A stretch of 20,004 nt of DNA from CAVXDP01 sp964562925 (GTDB lineage Archaea > Thermoproteota > Bathyarchaeia > 40CM-2-53-6 > CAVXDP01): positions 1-20,004 of the forward strand of contig CAZLVF010000024.1 in NCBI GenBank assembly GCA_964562925.1, read 5' to 3'. The position numbers and the translations under genes are program-made. Within the stretch, counting starts at the first letter, position 1. Each line of letters begins with the position of its first letter. Of the stretch, positions 6,759-15,963 are shown one piece after another. Under the pieces are notes generated by a model that worked only from the letters and a program-made list of their open reading frames with translations, searched no databases and was not told the DNA's origin.

Positions 6759-6794
6759 GATGAACGTTTTCTCTTTCAGAGGCGCCTATTGTAA

Positions 6795-7052
6795 TTGGTC
6801 AAGGATGAGAAGGAGCGAGTGATCAATGTCTTCGCACATGAACTTGTTCCGAAGCACGAGATCTTGAACAAGAGAGAAGCAGAGGAGATTCTTCAGAAGC
6901 ATCATCTTAGGCCTTATCAGTTGCCGTACATTAAACTTTCAGATCCAGCGGTTGCAGCCTTGGGAGCTAGACCAGGCGATATTATCCGGATTGAGAGGAG
7001 AAGCTCCACGGCAGGTCTATGTTACAGTTACCGGTATGTGATTGAAGACTAG
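6795..7052 (+). CDS. rpoH: DNA-directed RNA polymerase subunit H (RPB5-like)
   Basis: Small RNA polymerase subunit corresponding to the C-terminal domain of eukaryotic RPB5, in the jaw of the enzyme. 85 residues from a TTG at 6795; the family motif HELVPKHEILNKREAEEIL (about 15-33) and LPYIKLSDPAVAALGARPGDIIRI are clear. A GTG at 6819 with AAGGAG three bases before it is an alternative start that would remove eight residues. It is the first gene of the operon, 16 bases before the rpoB ATG. Confidence 0.95.
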   Translation: MVKDEKERVINVFAHELVPKHEILNKREAEEILQKHHLRPYQLPYIKLSDPAVAALGARPGDIIRIERRSSTAGLCYSYRYVIED

Positions 7053-7068
7053 TTTTAGAGGTTGGAGG

Positions 7069-10000
7069 ATGGTTTCGATAGAAGTTTCACCTTGGAACCT
7101 GATCAGCAAGTTTCTCGAAGAGAGAGGCCTTGTGAGACAACATATCGACTCGTACAACGATTTCATTGAACAGGGCCTTCAAGCTATTGTAGACGAGGTT
7201 GGAGAGATACCTATCGAGATTGAAGAATACAACTTGAAGATCAAACTGGGTAAGATAGAGATAGGCACACCAAGGATTATCGAGGTTGATGGATCTGAAC
7301 GCCAAGTCTACCCGACTGAGGCGCGCATTAGAAACTTAACCTACGCAGCTCCACTGCATCTTGAAATGGCTCCTGTGGTGGAGGGAAGAACGAGACAAGC
7401 AGAGATCGTCTACATCGGCGACTTCCCTGTGATGCTGAAGTCGAAGATATGCCCTCTCTCAAGGTTGGGCCTGGAGGAGTTGATCAACATAGGCGAGGAT
7501 CCAACAGATCCTGGAGGCTACTTTATTGTGAACGGTTCTGAGAGGGTTATCGTCGCGCTGGAGGATCTCGCTCCAAATAGGATATTGGCCGACAAGGAGA
7601 AGACCGGCGTCACACCCACATATAAGGCAAAAATCTTCTCCACAACCGTAGGGTTCAGAGCTAGAATCGAGGTGAAGATGAAGAGTGACGATGCCATCTA
7701 CGTTTCCATGCCAGGCGTACCAGTAGAAGTTCCGGTAGTGGTCCTGATGAAGGCTCTAGGCATCGAAGAGGATGCAAAGATCGCCGAAATGGTTTCTGCT
7801 GAAGAGGAGATCCAAGACGTTTTGGAAGCGTCCTTCGACAAAGCCCAGGGAATCGTCTCAACCAAGGACGCGCTAGTTTACATCGGCAACAGACTCGCGC
7901 CGGGACAGGTGGAGGAGTATAGGATCAAGAAAGCGGAAACTGTGACAGATAGAAACTTTCTACCACACCTAGGAGGCGAGCCACGTGACAGATTCAACAA
8001 ATCATGCTTCCTAGCGGAGATTTGCTCGAGAACGATAGAATTGAAACTTGGAAGACGCGTACCGGATGATAAGGATCACTACGCCAACAAGAGACTGAAA
8101 CTGGCTGGATCACTCCTCGCAGATCTATTCAGGATCGCTTTCAGAAACCTGACCAGAGACCTGAAATACCAGCTAGAGAGGATAACGATCAAGAGACATG
8201 TAGAACTGTCGATAACGAACGCGGTACGTCCTGGAATAATCACCGAGAGGATGCAGCACGCCATCGCGACTGGAAACTGGGTCAGAGGAAGGATTGGGAT
8301 AACTCAACTTCTTGATAGAACGAACTTCCAATCGACGCTAAGCCATCTGAGACGGCTCCAGTCGCCACTTAGCAGAAGCCAGCCTAACCTGGAGGCACGT
8401 GACCTCCATTCCACCCACTGGGGGAGGCTCTGTCCAAATGAGACTCCAGAAGGGTCGAACTGTGGACTCGTAAAGAACCTGGCACTATCATCCGAGATAT
8501 CCGTTGGATCCTCACCCCTAGAAATGGTTGAGAAACTTAGGAGAATGAATGTAACTTCACTTGATGAGGCTGATAAGAAGCTTAGGTTGACAGGCACTAA
8601 AGTGATTGTTGACGGCATAATTGCAGGGTACTGTAGAGACCCTGAAGATTTGGCTCATGAGTTACGGAAACAAAGAAGAGAAGGTAAGATTGGACCACAA
8701 GTGAACGTGGCTTATTATCCACCGTTATTCAAGGAAGCCAGACCCGAACTGTATGTGAACTGTGATCAAGGAAGAGTGTTAAGACCTCTAGTCTTGGTGG
8801 AAGATGGAGAACCGAAGCTCACTACTGAACATATCGAAAAGATAGCTAGAGGAGAACTGCGCTGGGATGACCTTGTCAAAGATGCGATGATAGAGTATCT
8901 GGATGCAGATGAGGAAGAGAACGCCGTAGTAGCTCTTGAGACCGACAAGATCAACAGTGAGACGACACATTTAGAGATCTCGCCATACGCGATTATGGGG
9001 ATATGCGCGTCGCTCATACCTTACGCCGAACACAACCAGTCTCCTCGGAACGCCTACGAATCGGCCATGATAAAACAAGCTTTAGGAGTTTTCTCAAGTA
9101 ACTTCTTTAACCGGGTTGACTCGAGGTCTCACCTCCTCCACTACCCCCAGAGCCCGATCGTTAACACGAAGGCTGCGGAGATCGTAGGTTACAGTAGTAG
9201 GCCCTCGGGACAGAACTGCGTTGTAGCCATCCTATCCTATCAAGGCTACAATATGGAAGACGCCATAATCATTAACAGGTCCTCTATCGACAGAGGTCTT
9301 GCTAGATCCACTTTCTTCAGGTCCTACGAGGGTGAATGTAGACAATACCTCGGGGGACTGAGAGATAAGTTCGAGATACCTGAACCCGGAATTAGAGGAT
9401 ACCGCGGCGACAGGTACTACAGGCTACTTGAGGATGACGGTATCATCTCAGTTGAGTCGGAGGTTGAAGGAAACGCTGTCTTGATAGGTAGAACTAGTCC
9501 CCCAAGGTTCCTTGAAGAATACCGAGAGTTCGAGGTACGTGGTCCAACAAAGAGAGACTCATCTGTCTGTATGAGACCCTCCGAAACAGGCATAGTCGAC
9601 TCGATCTTCATGAGCGAATCGATAGAAGGAAGCAAACTAGTGAAGGTGAAGGTTAGGGACCTCCGCGTCCCAGAGCTTGGAGACAAGTTTGCTTCGAGAC
9701 ATGGGCAAAAGGGCGTCATTGGATTGCTTGTTCCTTCATCCGACATGCCATTCACAGAAGACGGAATAGTCCCTGACATAATAATCAATCCCCACGCGAT
9801 CCCGTCGAGAATGACCGTAGGTCAATTCGTTGAGATGGTTGGAGGCAAGGTCGCGGCCACGGAAGGGAAACCCCTAGACGGGACACCCTTCACAAACGTC
9901 AACCCTGAAAGTCTCAGGAACATCCTCCTCAAACTGGGCTTCCAACATAATGGAAGAGAAGTCCTGTACAGTGGGATTGACGGTCAGAAGCTGGTTGCAG

Positions 10001-10416
10001 ATGTTTTCATAGGACTAGCATACTATCAGAAACTTCACCACATGGTAGCTGACAAGATGCATGCCAGAGCACGTGGACAGGTTCAGATGTTGACTAGACA
10101 ACCGACCGAGGGCAGAGCTAGAGGAGGAGGTCTCAGATTCGGCGAGATGGAGAGAGACTGTCTCATAGGACATGGCGCGTCAGCCCTACTTAGAGATCGC
10201 CTACTCGAGGAATCGGACAAGGCTGTGGTGCTGGTCTGCGAAAACTGCGGCCTACTGGCTTACCATGACATTAGACAGAACAGGTATATCTGCCGGTTAT
10301 GTGGAGAGAAAGCCGTCATATCACCTGTAGCGTTGTCATACGCGTTCAAACTTCTCATCCAAGAGTTAATGGCTCTGGGCGTTGCACCCAAGATCAGGGT
10401 TGAGGAGAGAGCCTGA
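7069..10416 (+). CDS. rpoB: DNA-directed RNA polymerase subunit B (unsplit)
   Basis: Second-largest RNA polymerase subunit, 1115 residues from the ATG at 7069. That ATG is preceded by GAGGTTGGAGG, with GAGGT (7058-7062) at normal spacing. A TTG at 7042 would add nine residues and overlap rpoH, so it is less likely. Landmarks: lobe/protrusion in the first 400 residues, HWGRLCPNETPEGSNCGL near 450-465, QSPRNAYESAM, KFASRHGQKGVIG near 873-885, and a C-terminal Cys4 zinc site (CENCG...CRLCG, about 1057-1085). B'' and B' are one gene, as in Crenarchaeota and Thaumarchaeota and unlike many methanogens. The stop overlaps the rpoA start by one base (TGATG). Confidence 0.97.
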   Translation: MVSIEVSPWNLISKFLEERGLVRQHIDSYNDFIEQGLQAIVDEVGEIPIEIEEYNLKIKLGKIEIGTPRIIEVDGSERQVYPTEARIRNLTYAAPLHLEMAPVVEGRTRQAEIVYIGDFPVMLKSKICPLSRLGLEELINIGEDPTDPGGYFIVNGSERVIVALEDLAPNRILADKEKTGVTPTYKAKIFSTTVGFRARIEVKMKSDDAIYVSMPGVPVEVPVVVLMKALGIEEDAKIAEMVSAEEEIQDVLEASFDKAQGIVSTKDALVYIGNRLAPGQVEEYRIKKAETVTDRNFLPHLGGEPRDRFNKSCFLAEICSRTIELKLGRRVPDDKDHYANKRLKLAGSLLADLFRIAFRNLTRDLKYQLERITIKRHVELSITNAVRPGIITERMQHAIATGNWVRGRIGITQLLDRTNFQSTLSHLRRLQSPLSRSQPNLEARDLHSTHWGRLCPNETPEGSNCGLVKNLALSSEISVGSSPLEMVEKLRRMNVTSLDEADKKLRLTGTKVIVDGIIAGYCRDPEDLAHELRKQRREGKIGPQVNVAYYPPLFKEARPELYVNCDQGRVLRPLVLVEDGEPKLTTEHIEKIARGELRWDDLVKDAMIEYLDADEEENAVVALETDKINSETTHLEISPYAIMGICASLIPYAEHNQSPRNAYESAMIKQALGVFSSNFFNRVDSRSHLLHYPQSPIVNTKAAEIVGYSSRPSGQNCVVAILSYQGYNMEDAIIINRSSIDRGLARSTFFRSYEGECRQYLGGLRDKFEIPEPGIRGYRGDRYYRLLEDDGIISVESEVEGNAVLIGRTSPPRFLEEYREFEVRGPTKRDSSVCMRPSETGIVDSIFMSESIEGSKLVKVKVRDLRVPELGDKFASRHGQKGVIGLLVPSSDMPFTEDGIVPDIIINPHAIPSRMTVGQFVEMVGGKVAATEGKPLDGTPFTNVNPESLRNILLKLGFQHNGREVLYSGIDGQKLVADVFIGLAYYQKLHHMVADKMHARARGQVQMLTRQPTEGRARGGGLRFGEMERDCLIGHGASALLRDRLLEESDKAVVLVCENCGLLAYHDIRQNRYICRLCGEKAVISPVALSYAFKLLIQELMALGVAPKIRVEERA

Positions 10417-13400
10417 TGATAAGTTTGAACGAAGCCTACAAGGCAGTTGAGAGCGTAGCTTTTTCGCTTCTCTCACCTAACGAGATTAGAAAGCTTTCAG
10501 CCGTTGAGGTTCAGACAGCGGACACATACGATGAAGACGGCGTACCAATAGTCTCGGGACTGATGGACGGTAGACTCGGCACTCTAGAACCTAGACAGAA
10601 ATGCAAGACATGCGGCAACTCTGCCTCAACGTGCCCAGGCCATTTCGGCCACATCGAACTGGCGGAACCTGCGATTCACGTTTCCTTCTCAAAGGTCACC
10701 TACAAACTTCTCACGGTGACTTGCAGAAACTGTGGCAAGATACTTCTATCTCAAGAGAAGGTTGACCGTTATGGAAAGCGGCTAGAAGAAGAGAAGATGA
10801 GGATGAGCGTCGTCCCCGACGCTCTGTATGATGAGATCTTTAAAGAAGCCAAGAAGGGTCAAGAGTGCCCGCACTGTGGTGCCCGACAATCCCCGATAGA
10901 ACATGTGAAACCGACCGGCTATCATGAGCTGATTGAAGGTGGAGCCATAAAGCTAACCCCCAGCATCATAAGAGAACGACTCGAGCGAATACCTGACGAC
11001 GACCTTCGACTTCTGGGAATGGATCCTAAAGCTGCTAGGCCGGAATGGACGATACTTCAGGTACTTCCCGTTCCACCTGTAAGCGTCAGGCCCTCGATAA
11101 CACTTGAATCTGGAATAAGATCTGAAGATGACCTCACCCACAAGCTTGTTGATATTATTCGAATAAACCAGAAGTTGAAAGACGCCTTGGACTCAGGCGT
11201 TCCAGTAAACATAATCCAAGAGCTTCATGAACTTCTCCAGTACCATGTGACAACCTACTTTGATAATGAGGTTTCAGGCCTCCCACCTGCAAGGCACAGG
11301 TCTGGGAGGGCTTTGAAGACACTTTGTCAAAGGCTTAAGGGTAAGGAGGGAAGGTTTAGAGGAAACCTTTCTGGAAAACGCGTCGACTTCTCAGCCAGGA
11401 CGGTTGTCTCTCCGGACCCCAACCTAGACATAAACGAAGTCGGAGTCCCAATGGATGTCGCTTCGAGACTCACGATCCCGGAGAGAGTCTCACAGTGGAA
11501 CATTGAAGAAATGACAAGACTCATAGAGAATGGGCCAGATGTCTACCCGGGAGCGTTGTACGTTGTCAGACCGGATGAGAGGAGGGTCAGACTAGAGTTC
11601 GTGGCTGAACGGAAGACCTTGGCCGAAGCGATCCAACCCGGGTTCATAGTTGAGAGACACCTCAGAGACGGTGACATAGTCCTCTTCAACCGGCAGCCGT
11701 CGCTGCATAGGATGTCGATCATGGCGCATAGGGTCAAGGTCCTACCCTACAAGACGTTCAGACTCAACCCATGCGTCTGTCCACCCTACAACGCAGACTT
11801 CGACGGGGACGAGATGAACCTGCACGTGCCACAGAGCGAGGAGGCAAGGACAGAAGCTCGACTACTGATGCAGGTTCAAGATCAGATACTCTCACCAAGA
11901 TACGGAGGCCCAATAATCGGCGCCATAAGAGACCTGCTGAGCGCATCCTTCATCCTAACAAGCAAGTCAACTATGCTGACGAAGGAGTGGAGCGGCCGGC
12001 TTCTGGCAGCCGCCGGGTATGAGGGGTCTCTTCCAGAACCAGCCGTGAAGAGGCCCGTACCGATGTGGACTGGAAAACAGATATTCAGCCTCTTTATACC
12101 GCGAGGGTTGAATTATGTAGCCAAGTCGAACCTCTGCAACCTGTTCAAGTGCGCTGAGTGTAAGAGGGAGAAGTGCGAACATGACGCTTATGTGATCATC
12201 AAAGACGGTGTCTTGGAGCAGGGCGTTGTAGACAAGAGCTCCATCGGGGCGGAAAAGTCTGAAAGCCTCTTCCACAGGATAGCTAAAGACTACGGCCCGA
12301 AGGCTGGAAGAGAATTCCTAGACTCCATCGTAAAGCTACTGGACCGATTCGTAACGTTGAGAGGCTTCACATACGCCATAGACGAACTCGACATATCTCA
12401 ACCCGTAAGGGAGAGGGTTGACAACGCCATAAGCAAAGCCGAGGAGAAGGTTAACTCGCTCATAGACGAGTACAAGGCCGGCGTCTTGGAGAGGTTGCCG
12501 GGCCAAACTCTCGAGGAGTCTCTTGAGATATACATTATGAACGAACTTTCGAAGGCTAGGGACCTAGCTGGAGAATATGTGGACGAGTACTTCCCGATGG
12601 ACAACAATGGTGTGGTCATGACGAGGTCCGGAGCCAGAGGCTCAATGTTGAACATAGGCCAGATGACGGGCTGTGTTGGACAACAATCCATACGTGGAAA
12701 GAGGATCCTGCGTGGCTATAGGAATAGGACGCTAACTTTCTTCGAGCCTGGAGACGCGAGAGCCGAGGCGAGAGGTTTTGTATATTCATCATACCGAGAC
12801 GGGCTGAACCCTGTGGAATTCTTCTTTCACGCAATGGGTGGAAGAGAAGGCCTCGTAGATACCGCTGTGAGAACCCAACAGAGCGGTTACATGCAGAGAC
12901 GTTTGATCAACGCCATGGAACACCTGAGAGTAGAATATGACGGAACCGTCAGAGACTCGCGGGGAAACATCATACAATTCAAGTATGGAGAGGACGGAGT
13001 TGACGCGGCTAAGAGCGACCATGGCAAGGCGGTCAACGTAGAACGTCTCGCCGACAGGATTAGAATCTCAATGGCAAAGGGACCTTTGGCGAGTAAGCGG
13101 TATATTGAGGAAAGAATCCGTCAAAGAGAGGCTGAGCTGACACCTATCTTGGCAGTGACTCTGAGAAAGAAGCTTCTCGAAGCCAAGTTGACAAAGAAAG
13201 CGGTTGATGAGGTGGTCGAGCAGGCTATACTAAACTACAAGCGTTCACTCATAGAACCCGGAGAAGCTGCTGGAATAGTCTCAGCCCAGTCGATAGGCGA
13301 ACCCGGAACCCAGATGACCTTGAGAACGTTCCACTTCGCAGGCGTGAGAGAAGAGAACGTGACGCTTGGTCTGCCCCGTCTGATCGAGATCGTGGATGCT

Positions 13401-14249
13401 AGGAAGATCCCATCAACCCCTATGATGGCCATCTATCTTGACAGAAAGCACAGAACATCCAGAGAACATGCAGAGGAAGTGGCAGCTCAGATAACCCACA
13501 CAACCCTGGGCGACATAGCCAGTAGCATAGAATCCGACATAACCCGGATGCGAATAACGGTGACCCTCAACCCACAAGCGATGAAGGAGAGGAACGTGAC
13601 AATACAACACGTTAGAAACGCTGTTAAACCTTCAAATTGCATCGTCACCATCGAACGGTACGTGATCGACATGAAGCCAGAGGATATGGATATCCCACAG
13701 TTCAAGAGGCTCTCCTCAAGACTCCCATCACTTCACATTAAGGGGATACCTGCTGTAAAGAGGGCTCTCGTGATGGAGGAGAAGGGCGAGTGGATCATAA
13801 GAACCGAGGGATCGAACCTCGACCTAGCCCTCAAGACCTCAGGAGTCGATCTAACAAGAACGATAACAAACAACGTCTATGAGGTAGCAACGGTTCTAGG
13901 CATCGAAGCTGCAAGGAACGTTCTGATCAAAGAGGCGCAAGGCGTCCTTGAGGAACAAGGCTTAGATGTAGACATCCGACACGTGATGCTGGTCGCTGAC
14001 GCTATGACATCCTCGGGAAGCGTTCTCCAAGTCGGACGCCACGGCGTCAGCGGAGAGAAGTCCAGCACCTTGGCAAAAGCCGCTTTCGAGATTACAATAC
14101 CAACCATAGTGGACGCGGCTCTCAAAGGCACCTCGGACACGCTTAGAGGTGTTGCGGAAAACGTTATAGTAGGGCAGCAGGTACCTATGGGGACTGGCCT
14201 AATAGAGGTCTACATGGCTATGCTCGAGAAAGGGAAGACTACTAGATGA
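10416..14249 (+). CDS. rpoA: DNA-directed RNA polymerase largest subunit, fused A'-A''
   Basis: Catalytic largest subunit as one 1277-residue protein. Visible parts: N-terminal zinc site CKTCGNSASTCPGHFGH (about 63-80), second Cys pairs CRNCG and CPHCG (about 105-155), and NADFDGDE (about 458-465), whose three Asp bind the catalytic Mg2+. Bridge-helix/trigger-loop regions are followed by VSAQSIGEPGTQMTLRTFHFAG (about 955-976), a hallmark of A''. In most archaea a gene break separates A' from A'' near residue 880-910; here the frame runs straight through. The start ATG overlaps the rpoB stop. The fusion is the eukaryote-like state also known in Thaumarchaeota and some other TACK lineages. Confidence 0.97.
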   Translation: MISLNEAYKAVESVAFSLLSPNEIRKLSAVEVQTADTYDEDGVPIVSGLMDGRLGTLEPRQKCKTCGNSASTCPGHFGHIELAEPAIHVSFSKVTYKLLTVTCRNCGKILLSQEKVDRYGKRLEEEKMRMSVVPDALYDEIFKEAKKGQECPHCGARQSPIEHVKPTGYHELIEGGAIKLTPSIIRERLERIPDDDLRLLGMDPKAARPEWTILQVLPVPPVSVRPSITLESGIRSEDDLTHKLVDIIRINQKLKDALDSGVPVNIIQELHELLQYHVTTYFDNEVSGLPPARHRSGRALKTLCQRLKGKEGRFRGNLSGKRVDFSARTVVSPDPNLDINEVGVPMDVASRLTIPERVSQWNIEEMTRLIENGPDVYPGALYVVRPDERRVRLEFVAERKTLAEAIQPGFIVERHLRDGDIVLFNRQPSLHRMSIMAHRVKVLPYKTFRLNPCVCPPYNADFDGDEMNLHVPQSEEARTEARLLMQVQDQILSPRYGGPIIGAIRDLLSASFILTSKSTMLTKEWSGRLLAAAGYEGSLPEPAVKRPVPMWTGKQIFSLFIPRGLNYVAKSNLCNLFKCAECKREKCEHDAYVIIKDGVLEQGVVDKSSIGAEKSESLFHRIAKDYGPKAGREFLDSIVKLLDRFVTLRGFTYAIDELDISQPVRERVDNAISKAEEKVNSLIDEYKAGVLERLPGQTLEESLEIYIMNELSKARDLAGEYVDEYFPMDNNGVVMTRSGARGSMLNIGQMTGCVGQQSIRGKRILRGYRNRTLTFFEPGDARAEARGFVYSSYRDGLNPVEFFFHAMGGREGLVDTAVRTQQSGYMQRRLINAMEHLRVEYDGTVRDSRGNIIQFKYGEDGVDAAKSDHGKAVNVERLADRIRISMAKGPLASKRYIEERIRQREAELTPILAVTLRKKLLEAKLTKKAVDEVVEQAILNYKRSLIEPGEAAGIVSAQSIGEPGTQMTLRTFHFAGVREENVTLGLPRLIEIVDARKIPSTPMMAIYLDRKHRTSREHAEEVAAQITHTTLGDIASSIESDITRMRITVTLNPQAMKERNVTIQHVRNAVKPSNCIVTIERYVIDMKPEDMDIPQFKRLSSRLPSLHIKGIPAVKRALVMEEKGEWIIRTEGSNLDLALKTSGVDLTRTITNNVYEVATVLGIEAARNVLIKEAQGVLEEQGLDVDIRHVMLVADAMTSSGSVLQVGRHGVSGEKSSTLAKAAFEITIPTIVDAALKGTSDTLRGVAENVIVGQQVPMGTGLIEVYMAMLEKGKTTR

Positions 14250-14563
14250 TCGACGTCAACAAACACTTGAGAATCACAGTCAAGACTGGGACCGTGGGGT
14301 TCGGTTGCAACGATGCGCTAGAAGCGTCGAAGACGGGAAAAGCGAAACTTCTTGTAATGGCCTCAAACTGCCCGAACCCCTACAGAAACGAGATCGTTTC
14401 AAACGCGAGAATAACAGGCATCCCGGTCTATATGTATGCGGGAAACAGCGTAGACCTAGGAGCCGCATGCGAGAAACCCTTCGTCGTAGCGGTGCTCTCC
14501 GTAAAGAAGGAGGGCAACTCTGAAATACTCAGACTGGCTGAGACTGAGAATGTTAGCGCATAA
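14246..14563 (+). CDS. rpl30e: Ribosomal protein L30e
   Basis: 105-residue large-subunit protein of the L7Ae/L30e fold. The pattern KTGTVGFGCNDALEASKTGKAKLLVMASNCP (about 13-43) and the central VYMYAGNSVDLGAACEKPF are typical. It overlaps the rpoA stop by 4 bases (ATGA) and the nusA start by 14 bases. Translational coupling within the RNA polymerase operon is therefore likely. This gene order after rpoA is standard in archaea. Confidence 0.95.
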   Translation: MIDVNKHLRITVKTGTVGFGCNDALEASKTGKAKLLVMASNCPNPYRNEIVSNARITGIPVYMYAGNSVDLGAACEKPFVVAVLSVKKEGNSEILRLAETENVSA

Positions 14564-14987
14564 GATAAGACTCACAAGTGACGAGATGCGTTACATCGCC
14601 CTCTTTGAAAGCGTGACAGGAGCCACCGCGAACGACTGCCTCATAGACGGCAAGAATGATAGGATCATCTTCATTACCAAGCAAGGAGAGATGGGTCTAG
14701 CCATAGGGAAGGGTGGAAAGAACATTAATACGCTTAGAAGGATGATCGGAAGGTTCGTCGAGGTTGTAGAACATGCCGAGACAGCCGACCAACTTATCAG
14801 AAACTCGTTGGCTCCAGCCAGAATAAGAGAGATAAGGATCACGGAGAAACCTGAAAAGAAGATAGTCGTTATTGAAGTGGAACCGCGAGATAAGGCTCTA
14901 GCAATCGGAAAGAACGGAAGAACAATAGACAAGACGCGAATGCTTGCCAAAAGATACTTCCAGATCGATAACGTCCTCGTAACATAG
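14550..14987 (+). CDS. nusA: NusA-like transcription factor (two KH domains)
   Basis: 145-residue archaeal NusA, which keeps only the two RNA-binding KH domains of bacterial NusA. KH1 has IGKGGKNI with its GKGG loop at 53-56, and KH2 has IGKNGRTIDKTR with GKNG at 120-123. There is no N-terminal RNA polymerase-binding domain or S1 domain, as is normal in archaea. The ATG at 14550 lies within the end of L30e. It is the last gene of the operon in this window; rps12, which often follows, is absent. Confidence 0.94.
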   Translation: MLAHKIRLTSDEMRYIALFESVTGATANDCLIDGKNDRIIFITKQGEMGLAIGKGGKNINTLRRMIGRFVEVVEHAETADQLIRNSLAPARIREIRITEKPEKKIVVIEVEPRDKALAIGKNGRTIDKTRMLAKRYFQIDNVLVT

Positions 14988-15246
14988 AACAAAGAATCCG
15001 CCACAAATCCAAATATAGCCGCGAATTTTCTGTTTCAAAGGCTCCGACCGCCATCGCTGACGTAAACTAGGTTACACCGTTGCATTTCACAATTTGAACG
15101 TTAACACTTAGGGGCTAAATACAAGACGCTGAATGGGCGCTAAACCAACTAACTTGCCACCGAATAATTCCAAAGAAATGAACTGGGAACTTCAGCTTCA
15201 AGAGTCATAAAAGGCAACAGATCCTTAGTCAAAGACATTTACATTC
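14988..15246. other. Intergenic stretch after the RNA polymerase operon
   Basis: About 260 bases without a supported gene. It is AT-richer than its surroundings and has stop codons in all frames. A 25-codon frame from the ATG at 15133 to 15210 is the longest ATG frame I noticed and matches nothing I know. I found no trace of the conserved S12 motifs that would be expected at this position in many archaea. Confidence 0.5.
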
Positions 15247-15910
15247 TTGAGGTCGAAATACAAAATTAGGTCGTCAATCAATAGCTGCTCCCGCCGATAC
15301 GACAAGCTCAAACATAACGAGTTCAACATGAAGATCTCCTCTCTAATATTGCCAAGTTGTATAATGATTTAGAGAAGCGGTGATCAAGAGGCTAAGATCA
15401 TCTTAATCGGCCTGACGCCGGCCGCATATGGCGCCAACAGAACAGGACGGATATTTACTGGTGATAGTTCAGGGAACTTTTTGATGAGGACTTTGCATAG
15501 AGCAGGACTTGCAAACATTCCGAGATCGGAACGAGCTGACGACGGCCTCTTCCTCAAAGAGACTTACTTGACGACAGCCGTTCGATGTGCTCCACCACAA
15601 AACAAGCCAACTGCTCAAAAAATTGAGCTGTAAACGCTTCCTTCGTCACGAGCTGGAGACTTTAAGAAAAGCCAGAGCGACTCTTACTTTGGGTCGTATC
15701 GCGTTCGAGGTTTACAAACAATACCTCAAGGAAAAAGGGGCGAATGTTAAAGGGCTTGGGTTCGGCCAGGGACCCTCTTATCAACTCGATGGGCACTTTC
15801 CCGATCTTTTTGTCTCATATCACCCAAGCAGATAGAATACGCAAACCGGTAGACTAACGGAAGGCATGTTTGATAAGGTGATCGCAGAAATAAAGAGGAA
15901 GATCGAATAG
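15247..15910 (+). pseudogene. Uracil-DNA glycosylase, family 5 (UDGb), inactivated
   Basis: Remnant of a DNA-repair enzyme that removes uracil from DNA. One frame gives INSCSRRYDKL (a decayed N-terminal Cys motif), an in-frame TAG at 15370-15372, then GDQEAKIILIGL and the family-5 motif TPAAYGANRTGRIFTGDSSG. TTAVRCAPPQNKPT follows. The frame then hits TAA at 15631. Homology continues one base out of frame: CKRFLRHELETL, LGRIAFEVY and SYHPSR, to a TAG at 15833-15835. After that TAG, NTQTGRLT and a normal C terminus follow to TAG at 15908. The indel is best placed in the A6 run at 15617-15622. The TAG at 15833 replaces a Gln expected in YHPSRQNTQTGRLT (CAG to TAG). The second Cys of the N-terminal pair appears as Arg. 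The N-terminal boundary is approximate; the core from 15373 is firm. Confidence 0.85.
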
Positions 15911-15924
15911 CCTGATCGAAACCC

Positions 15925-15956
15925 TTATTTTGAATCTAGAAGTAATAGCGAGGGGT
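15925..15956 (+). promoter_or_regulatory. Promoter and ribosome binding site of the repeat-protein gene
   Basis: TTATTTT (15925-15931) is a TATA-like element. GAGGGGT (15950-15956) is a strong Shine-Dalgarno match ending seven bases before the ATG at 15964. Together they support the following small gene as real and separately expressed. Confidence 0.45.
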
Positions 15957-15963
15957 AATTTCT

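Noticed and set aside
7661..13705. Many minus-strand frames of 60-120 codons opposite rpoB and rpoA
   Set aside because: They are mirror frames of strongly conserved RNA polymerase genes and show no motifs or ribosome binding sites.
15370..15835. In-frame TAG codons read as pyrrolysine or programmed read-through in the glycosylase
   Set aside because: A one-base frame change between the two TAGs also breaks the gene, and one TAG replaces a Gln expected in the family motif; decay explains all three more simply.
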